The notes beneath the pieces are model-generated. The model searched no databases, was not told the DNA's origin, and saw only the letters and a program-made list of their open reading frames with translations. Below, in pieces: positions 1 through 5,929 of a stretch of DNA of 12,832 bases. The DNA is from Paludibacter sp. (GTDB lineage Bacteria > Bacteroidota > Bacteroidia > Bacteroidales > Paludibacteraceae): positions 1 to 12,832 of the forward strand of contig JANJXE010000295.1 of NCBI GenBank assembly GCA_024709185.1, given 5' to 3'. The position numbers and the translations under genes were made by a program. Every line of letters begins with the position of its first letter. Position 1 is the stretch's first letter.

Positions 1-1
1 C

Positions 2-208
2 AATGGAGCAGAACCCTACACTGGAAACTTCACGGTTTCAACCGAATGGAAACAGTTTAAACTGAGGGTGGATTTGTCGGGCTGGACCGATGAAGAACGC
101 GACAATATGCGTATTTCGATTCGCCCGAATAACAATAAAAAACTACCAGAGGGGCCCTATCCTAAAACTTTCTGGATTGATGATATTTCTCTGAATAAAA
201 TACAATAA
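2..208 (+). CDS. C-terminal end of a secreted protein with a carbohydrate-binding-like beta-sandwich (5' partial)
   Basis: Only the last 68 codons are in the window; the frame is open from base 2 to a TAA at 206-208. The fragment has the pattern of the last strands of a galactose-binding-like (CBM4/9/16-type) jelly roll: a WKQFKLRVDLSGW strand, an MRISIRPNNN strand, and a closing FWIDDISL strand. The closing 'W/Y-I/L-D-D-I/V-x-L' ending is very common in carbohydrate-binding domains of Bacteroidota PUL enzymes and binding proteins. The likely role is holding a polysaccharide near an enzyme or at the cell surface; this is inferred from the fold pattern alone. Nothing here tells which catalytic domain, if any, lies upstream. 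It is on the same strand as the following esterase but separated from it by a hairpin. Confidence 0.7.
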   Translation, partial: NGAEPYTGNFTVSTEWKQFKLRVDLSGWTDEERDNMRISIRPNNNKKLPEGPYPKTFWIDDISLNKIQ

Positions 209-226
209 TCACAACCATACCAATTT

Positions 227-259
227 CAAATAATCCTGTTACATTAGCAGGATTATTTG
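227..259 (+). terminator. Perfect 12-bp stem-loop between the first two genes
   Basis: CAAATAATCCTG at 227-238 is exactly repeated as its reverse complement at 248-259, leaving a 9-nt loop; TTTA follows. It begins 18 bases after the stop of the preceding gene, as expected of an intrinsic terminator, although the T-run is short. The right arm ends only 16 bases before the ATG of the esterase. It could therefore instead be an intercistronic mRNA-stabilising or processing hairpin within one transcript, or an element limiting read-through. The stem itself is certain; its function is inferred. Confidence 0.6.
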
Positions 260-275
260 TTTAAATCACAAATCA

Positions 276-1808
276 ATGAACACAAAACACACTTTACTGA
301 CGGGATGTTTGCTTATAGTTACGGTCATAACTTCAGCACAGATAAAGTTGAATTCACTTTTTTCCAACCATGCAGTTTTACAACAGGGAATGGAAGTTAC
401 TGTGTGGGGTACTGCCGGCGAAAATGAAGAAATAGAAGTTGAATTTGCCGGACAGAAAGCTCAAACTAAAGCGTTTAACGGGCGCTGGATGGTAAAGCTT
501 AAACCCATGAAAGCCTCGATGCAGCCGAAGGATATGACCATCACCGGATCCACAACCCTTGTCGTAAATGACTTGCTGGTGGGTGAGGTTTGGCTGTGCA
601 GTGGACAAAGCAACATGGCTTTTCCGCTTCGGGCAGTGCTTCCGGTAGGCAATGCTGAACCATTGTCACAGGTAATTAGCCAGGCACAGAATTTTCCGAT
701 GATACGACAATTTTCTATCCCGTTGAAAAAGTCGGAAACTATCCCCGGTATAATCGACGATGTAAATGGAAAATGGGTGGTGTGTGATAGCAAATCGGCT
801 GGTAATTTTTCGGCTGTTGGCTTTTTTATGGCCCGTGAACTTCAACGGAAACTTAACGTACCAATTGGCATTATTAATTCATCGTACGGAGGCACGGCCA
901 TCGAAAACTGGATGAGCCCCGAAACACTGAATTCAAATCCTCAATGGGCATCTATCATGACAAATTTCGAAAAGAATCTGAAAGAATTTGCCCCGAAACT
1001 GAAAGGATATCAAATGAATGAAGCATCGCTGGTCGAACAATTCAAAATCGATTCGGCGCTGGCTGTACAGCAGAAAAAACCACTGCCCCGCAAGCCAACA
1101 GCGCCTATGAGTCCGGCCGAACGCGGTGGCCCTACGGGTTTATGGAACACCATGATTTATCCGTTGATACCCTATGCAATGAGAGGTGTAGCCTGGTATC
1201 AGGGTGAAGCTAATGCCAGCCGCGGTCTGCAATATCGCTCCTTGCTACCGGCACTCATAAACAACTGGCGCAGTGCCTGGAAACAAGGCGATTTCCCTTT
1301 CCTCATTGTGCAAATCCCGGGATGGAAAAATCATTATCCCGAATTAAAAGAAGCTCAGCTGCTTACATCGCAAACAGTTTCCAAAACAGCTCTTACTGTC
1401 ACCTACGATTGCGACGACACGCTGGATGTTCATCCGGGAAATAAACAACCTGTAGGCGAAAGACTGGCATTGGCTGCAAGAGCTATCGCCTACGGCGAGA
1501 ATATTGTTTACTCAGGTCCTGAATACCAGTCGATGAAAGTGGAAGGGAACAAAGTGGTTTTGTCCTTTAAGCATATTGGCGGCGGACTTGTTGCACGTGA
1601 TGGTGAATTGCGCGATTTTTTAATCGCAGGATCCGATAAGGTGTTTGTGCCTGCAAAAGCGCAAATTTTAAAGGATAAAGTTTTGGTTTGGGCAGATGGT
1701 GTGGATAAACCTGTCGCTGTAAGAGCAGGATGGCGACTTTGTCCGCAAATGAATCTTTATAATAAGGAGGGATTGCCTGCTTCTCCGTTTCGTACTGATG
1801 TGCAGTGA
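276..1808 (+). CDS. Secreted carbohydrate acetylesterase, SASA / CE20-type (sialate O-acetylesterase-like)
   Basis: The 510-residue protein is predicted to remove O-acetyl groups from sugars as an SGNH-type hydrolase. A signal peptide covers residues 1-21 (hydrophobic LLTGCLLIVTVITSA), so it should act in the periplasm or outside. A short beta domain (about 25-100) precedes the hydrolase. Visible motifs are SGQSNM at 109-114 with nucleophile Ser112, NSSYGGTAIENW at 201-212 (oxyanion-hole block), GVAWYQGEANA at 304-314, and the D-x-H block LDVHPGNK at 383-390 with Asp384 and His386. All key elements of the PF03629-type fold are intact, and a C-terminal beta domain closes the protein. Members annotated 'sialate O-acetylesterase' in PULs often act on plant or microbial polysaccharides, so sialic acid should not be assumed. 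The next gene's ATG lies 26 bases after its stop, which suggests an operon. Confidence 0.9.
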   Translation: MNTKHTLLTGCLLIVTVITSAQIKLNSLFSNHAVLQQGMEVTVWGTAGENEEIEVEFAGQKAQTKAFNGRWMVKLKPMKASMQPKDMTITGSTTLVVNDLLVGEVWLCSGQSNMAFPLRAVLPVGNAEPLSQVISQAQNFPMIRQFSIPLKKSETIPGIIDDVNGKWVVCDSKSAGNFSAVGFFMARELQRKLNVPIGIINSSYGGTAIENWMSPETLNSNPQWASIMTNFEKNLKEFAPKLKGYQMNEASLVEQFKIDSALAVQQKKPLPRKPTAPMSPAERGGPTGLWNTMIYPLIPYAMRGVAWYQGEANASRGLQYRSLLPALINNWRSAWKQGDFPFLIVQIPGWKNHYPELKEAQLLTSQTVSKTALTVTYDCDDTLDVHPGNKQPVGERLALAARAIAYGENIVYSGPEYQSMKVEGNKVVLSFKHIGGGLVARDGELRDFLIAGSDKVFVPAKAQILKDKVLVWADGVDKPVAVRAGWRLCPQMNLYNKEGLPASPFRTDVQ

Positions 1809-1834
1809 AATTTAGTTTCAATATTTATCAAACA

Positions 1835-4096
1835 ATGAAGCAGTTTTTTATAGTTCTTGCCGTTTTTTTGCAAAGTTTGGCAGCAACGCCCGTTACTGCC
1901 GGTTATACTATGCGTTTTGCGATTCAGCAATACGATTTTGCTCATTACAACAAGCTTACCAACAGAACCATTGCCGATAGTTTGAATAAAATTGAAACAC
2001 AAACAGGCAACTGGGATATTAGTATAACCGAAAAACAAATCGAAGCCGGTACGAAGGAATACAAGGTGGTTTTTCGTTTAGAAAAAGGGTTTGAAAAATC
2101 GGCCGCAGCACTGGTGGAATTGGAATTTGATAACTGGAACAGGGAAAACTATGTATTGATGCCGGCTGCGGTTTATAATGGCAATCGTTTTGAATCGAGA
2201 AGAATTGCCTATTCACCAAAGTTAAACGATTACCGGGATATTGGCCGTGATAAACCGATGATCATATCGGATGTTCCCCGTTTGAATATTGCAGATGGGG
2301 TTTCGCGGATACAGGAGCGAAGTGGCAGTATGGCTTCACCTTCTATCGGATTCCACTCTTCTGTAGAAAGGTACGGCTTTTTTCTAACCTGTCCGCAGGC
2401 CAATCAGTACGGCGATTATGGTATGGGTATAGAGGAAAACCGATGTCGATCAAAGGCAGTAATCAGCCTGACTTCTCCCCTGGTAAGGGAAATATTCAAG
2501 TATCAGATTACAGACAATCAATTTCCTTCCGATGATAAGCCACGTGATTTCAGTGCCGGAGATGAAGTCACCTTCACCTTTCGCACCTATGTTTTCAAGT
2601 CGGAACGGATACAGGATTTGTTTACATATTACACCGGCATCAGAACTGATTTTTGCAGTACTCCGGCTTTTCCGGCTGTGATTTCCTTTTCCAACAGTTT
2701 CGAGGTACTCGAAAAGAAATTTAACTCCTACAATTTTGTTCCGGAATGGGGATATTATGCCGTTGGAGGGCGAAATATTTTTCTGCAGGACTGGCAGATT
2801 GGCTGGACAGGAGGCATGATTAGTACCTATCCGCTGCTTTTTATGGGAAAAGAGCAAACAAGGAAGAATGTGGTAGCAAACTTCAACTGGCTGTTTCCGG
2901 CCGGTATCTCGCCATCGGGCTTTTTCTGGGACAGTGGCGAAAAGGGGAACCGCTGGTACGGTGGTGATATCCGCAAGCCTCAGGCCGAAAACTGGCACCT
3001 GATCCGCAAAAGTGCCGATGCTGTTTATTACATCCTGAAGCAATTCGACCTGATGAAGAAGCAGTCCATTGCCATCGATCCCGCCTGGGAAAAAGGCACC
3101 CGGGGAGTGGCCGAAGCTTTTGTAAAACTCTGGAAGAAAAACGGGCAATTCGGTCAGTTTGTGGATAGCCGCACCGGCGAAATAACAGTAGGAGGCTCAA
3201 CCGGTGCCGGAATTGCACCTGCTGCATTAGCAATTGCTTCGCAGTACTACAATGAGCCGGCTTTTCTTGAAACTGCACTCGAGTCAGCTCAGTGGATGTA
3301 TGATAACTTCATTTCGAAAGGCATCAGCTGTGGCGGTGTGGGCGATGCACTGCAAAATCCCGACAGCGAATCGTGGTATGCCGTGCTGGAGTCGTTTGCG
3401 GTTCTTTATGACATTTCAGGCGATAAAAAGTGGCTTCGCTATGCAGAAGAAACAGCTGCCCAACTTACAACCTGGGTAATGTCGTACGATTATTCCTTCC
3501 CTGAAAAATCGCTTTTTGGAAGGATGAATATGCATGCCACAGGCGCTGTATTTGCCAATACCCAAAATAAACATGGCTCACCGGGCATTTGTACGCATTC
3601 GGGACTGGCATTGTTACGATTGTACAGGCACACGGGTAACGATTTATACTTGCAGTTGCTGAAAGAAATTGCTCATTCCATTCCGCAGTACATGGCAACA
3701 GCCGAACGTCCTATCGAAGGATTGCAACCCGGCTGGGTCAACGAGCGGGTTAGCACCACCGATTGGTTCGAAGGAATTGGCGAGGTTTTTCCGGGATCAA
3801 CCTGGGCTGAAACGGCATTGATGCTTACCATCGTGGAATTGCCCGGCGTATATGTCGATTTGGAAAAAAAATCGGCAGTTGCCTTAGATCATGTTGAAGT
3901 TCAGTATGTTTCAGGCAAAGCTGATTCAGCACGTATCATACTGAAAAATCCGACCCAACAGACTGTAGCAGTAACTATTGTAGCCGAAAACAACGAGGCA
4001 AAATCAATTCCATGGAAAGAAAACCACCTGTTTGGTAAACAAAAAACGGTGCTTCAGCCCGGAGAAACCAAAGTACTGATGGTAAAGTCAGAATAA
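1835..4096 (+). CDS. Secreted protein with N-terminal beta domain and probable (alpha/alpha) barrel; putative glycosidase or lyase of unassigned family
   Basis: I do not recognise the family. The frame can be extended to a GTG at 1805 overlapping the esterase stop, but the ATG at 1835 places a clean signal peptide (MKQFFIVLAVFLQSLAATPVTA, about 22 residues) at the N-terminus, so I chose 1835; the protein is then 753 residues. Residues about 25-260 look like a beta-sandwich (NYVLMPAAVYNGNRF at 105-119). Residues about 300-670 are helix-rich and repetitive in the manner of an alpha/alpha toroid: WTGGMISTYPLLFMG, GSTGAGIAPAALAIASQYY at 454-472, NPDSESWYAVLESFAVLYD at 508-526, and HGSPGICTHSGLALLRLYR at 580-598. 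A small beta domain (about 670-753) ends it. Conserved-looking acids and aromatics (E305, D366, E513, W514, H580, H588) could line an active site. The beta plus alpha/alpha plus beta layout recalls several glycosidase and lyase clans. Its position between an esterase and a GH67-like gene supports a role in polysaccharide breakdown. Confidence 0.7.
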   Translation: MKQFFIVLAVFLQSLAATPVTAGYTMRFAIQQYDFAHYNKLTNRTIADSLNKIETQTGNWDISITEKQIEAGTKEYKVVFRLEKGFEKSAAALVELEFDNWNRENYVLMPAAVYNGNRFESRRIAYSPKLNDYRDIGRDKPMIISDVPRLNIADGVSRIQERSGSMASPSIGFHSSVERYGFFLTCPQANQYGDYGMGIEENRCRSKAVISLTSPLVREIFKYQITDNQFPSDDKPRDFSAGDEVTFTFRTYVFKSERIQDLFTYYTGIRTDFCSTPAFPAVISFSNSFEVLEKKFNSYNFVPEWGYYAVGGRNIFLQDWQIGWTGGMISTYPLLFMGKEQTRKNVVANFNWLFPAGISPSGFFWDSGEKGNRWYGGDIRKPQAENWHLIRKSADAVYYILKQFDLMKKQSIAIDPAWEKGTRGVAEAFVKLWKKNGQFGQFVDSRTGEITVGGSTGAGIAPAALAIASQYYNEPAFLETALESAQWMYDNFISKGISCGGVGDALQNPDSESWYAVLESFAVLYDISGDKKWLRYAEETAAQLTTWVMSYDYSFPEKSLFGRMNMHATGAVFANTQNKHGSPGICTHSGLALLRLYRHTGNDLYLQLLKEIAHSIPQYMATAERPIEGLQPGWVNERVSTTDWFEGIGEVFPGSTWAETALMLTIVELPGVYVDLEKKSAVALDHVEVQYVSGKADSARIILKNPTQQTVAVTIVAENNEAKSIPWKENHLFGKQKTVLQPGETKVLMVKSE

Positions 4097-4107
4097 AAAT
4101 TAAATAA

Positions 4108-4149
4108 GCATGTAAATACTTCACATCAAAGTTTATGGCATGTGGTTAC
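4108..4149 (+). repeat. Direct repeat GCATGTnnnTAC, 30-bp spacing
   Basis: GCATGTAAATAC (4108-4119) and GCATGTGGTTAC (4138-4149) match in 9 of 12 positions and start exactly 30 bp apart, about three helical turns. They lie in the 84-bp gap between the alpha/alpha-barrel gene and the GH67-like gene. A paired regulator site is possible, but chance similarity is not excluded. No convincing TAnnTTTG promoter or terminator is seen in this gap. Confidence 0.2.
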
Positions 4150-4180
4150 ATTCAACCTTACAACATACAATTATTACCGA

Positions 4181-5929
4181 ATGAAAGTCTCATTAATCTT
4201 CTGTTTTATCTTTTTTTTAGCCAGTATTTTTCATTCAGGCAAAGTTCACGCTCAAAAGCCTGAATTTATCATGGATATGGTACATCACAATCCGGGCGAA
4301 CCGCTTACTAAAACTGCATTCAATGATCCGGTTTACCTTCGTGAGATGGGATTCACTGTGCAGGTGATGAACGATTTCATTTTCCCAACTGCGGCCCTGA
4401 CCTTCGATGACTTCGACCCAACGCTGTTTTCGCCGGGTTCTCCGGAACGAAAATGGACCGATTCGGTGGCAGCAGTAATCCATCAGAATATTGAAAAAGC
4501 CCATCAGGCAGGCATCCGTGTTTTTTACTTCACAGATATTGTGGTACTGCCCAAAAAACTGGTTGCGAAGTATAAAATGGAGCTGTGTGATGAGCAGGGG
4601 AAAATCTCATTTGAGAAACCCCTTACCATTCAGTTGCACAAAATGATGTTCGATGAGCTTTTCCGCCGGTTTCCCAAACTCGACGGACTGGTAATTCGTA
4701 CCGGTGAAACCTATCTCAATAATGTTCCTTATCATACAGGCAATAATCCGATCTTAAACGGAGCCGAAAGTCATATCAAACTGCTGAACCTGCTGCGCGA
4801 TGAAGTAAGCGTAAAGCATAATAAAACAGTGATATACCGTACCTGGTCGATAGGTGGTTTTCACAACGACCCAGCGTATTATCTGGCAGTTTCGGATCAA
4901 ATTGCAACACATCCCAATCTGATTTTCTCCATCAAGCACGTGCAGGGCGATTACCACCGTACGTATCCGTTTAATCCTGCACTTGGCACCGGCAAACACC
5001 GGCAGGTGGTAGAGGTACAGTGCCAGCGCGAATACGAAGGCAAAGGGGCCTATCCGAATTATGTAATGAATGGCGTAATTAACGGCTTTGAGGAATATAA
5101 AGACGGTGTTCGTCCCAATTGCCTGAATGATTTAAAATCAAACCCCAATTTTGCAGGGATTTATTCCTGGAGTCGCGGCGGCGGTTGGGTAGGTCCCTAT
5201 ATCAGCAACGAATTCTGGCCGCGGATGAATGCCTTCGTACTCAGCACCTGGGCCAACAACCCCGGCATTACCGAAGAAGTTGCATTTGATCGATTTATGG
5301 ATTCACAAGGTATATTGAAAGCATCTTCCCGAAAAGCATTCCGCGAGTTGTGCCTGCTTTCGGCAAAAGCTGTATTGCGCGGTCATATGTCGACCGACCT
5401 GAAAATGCACCCCGACTGGGCTTTCTGGATGCGCGACGAGTTTCTGGGCGGCATCGAACCCTACGACCCGGCTGAGGCCAAAAAATATCCTTCAGAAGGA
5501 TTACTATACGATGCGTTTACCGAATTTTACAACAATGGAACGCTATGGAAAGCAGTAGCCGAAAAACAGGAAGCAGTACAAATATGGGAGAAAATTGTAA
5601 GCCTGAGTAAACAGGTAATTTCCGCTAATCACGAAGATGTTGCCTATATTCGGGTATCTTCACTTTATGGCCTGCATTTGCACCGTATTATTGCCTCCGG
5701 CTGGCAGGTGATGGCACTCGGTTTCGAAGGCGACAAAACCGGTGTTTACAACAAAAAAGCGCTGAGAAAAGGCATAAAAGCGTACGATCGGGCCTGGAGT
5801 GCTTTCAACAACTTAAAACAAACCGAACCGGCCTGCGCCACACTATACAAACCCAATGCGTTTCTATATGTGGCGCCGGCGTATTTCGGCGAAAAAGGTA
5901 TGGGATTTTCAGTAAACAAATACCGGTAA
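4181..5929 (+). CDS. Secreted GH67-like enzyme, remote relative of alpha-glucuronidases
   Basis: The frame can be extended to a GTG at 4142, but the ATG at 4181 starts a proper signal peptide (MKVSLIFCFIFFLASIFHSG...VHA, about 24 residues), giving 582 residues. Three blocks line up, from memory, with the GH67 catalytic core. DGLVIRTGETY at 168-178 followed by YHTGNNPI matches the GH67 'GFLVKANSEGQPGP' region and puts Glu176 at the acid catalyst. FSIKHVQGDYHRTYPFNP at 249-266 matches the 'VQIKNGPIDFQPREP' region with Asp257. VVEVQCQREYEGKGAYP at 276-292 matches 'MEFQITQEYLGQ' with Glu284 (or Glu278). Asp257 and Glu284 are 27 residues apart, close to the spacing of the two base carboxylates in GH67. 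A later GGGWVGPYISNEFWPRMNAF segment resembles the GH67 region that closes the pocket. The protein is shorter and clearly divergent, so it may form its own family. The predicted role is hydrolysis of a glucuronyl (or related uronosyl) linkage in the periplasm. Its 3' end overlaps the convergent lyase gene by 21 bp. Confidence 0.65.
   Translation: MKVSLIFCFIFFLASIFHSGKVHAQKPEFIMDMVHHNPGEPLTKTAFNDPVYLREMGFTVQVMNDFIFPTAALTFDDFDPTLFSPGSPERKWTDSVAAVIHQNIEKAHQAGIRVFYFTDIVVLPKKLVAKYKMELCDEQGKISFEKPLTIQLHKMMFDELFRRFPKLDGLVIRTGETYLNNVPYHTGNNPILNGAESHIKLLNLLRDEVSVKHNKTVIYRTWSIGGFHNDPAYYLAVSDQIATHPNLIFSIKHVQGDYHRTYPFNPALGTGKHRQVVEVQCQREYEGKGAYPNYVMNGVINGFEEYKDGVRPNCLNDLKSNPNFAGIYSWSRGGGWVGPYISNEFWPRMNAFVLSTWANNPGITEEVAFDRFMDSQGILKASSRKAFRELCLLSAKAVLRGHMSTDLKMHPDWAFWMRDEFLGGIEPYDPAEAKKYPSEGLLYDAFTEFYNNGTLWKAVAEKQEAVQIWEKIVSLSKQVISANHEDVAYIRVSSLYGLHLHRIIASGWQVMALGFEGDKTGVYNKKALRKGIKAYDRAWSAFNNLKQTEPACATLYKPNAFLYVAPAYFGEKGMGFSVNKYR

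Noticed and set aside
1805..1834. GTG start at 1805 for the alpha/alpha-barrel protein, overlapping the esterase stop
   Set aside because: It adds ten residues in front of an otherwise standard signal peptide; the ATG at 1835 is the better start.
2450..3148. Open frame of 232 codons on the minus strand inside the alpha/alpha-barrel gene
   Set aside because: It is antisense to a well-supported secreted protein, with Pro/Cys/His-scattered composition typical of a shadow frame.
4142..4180. GTG start at 4142 for the GH67-like protein
   Set aside because: It adds thirteen residues before a standard signal peptide; the ATG at 4181 fits secretion better.
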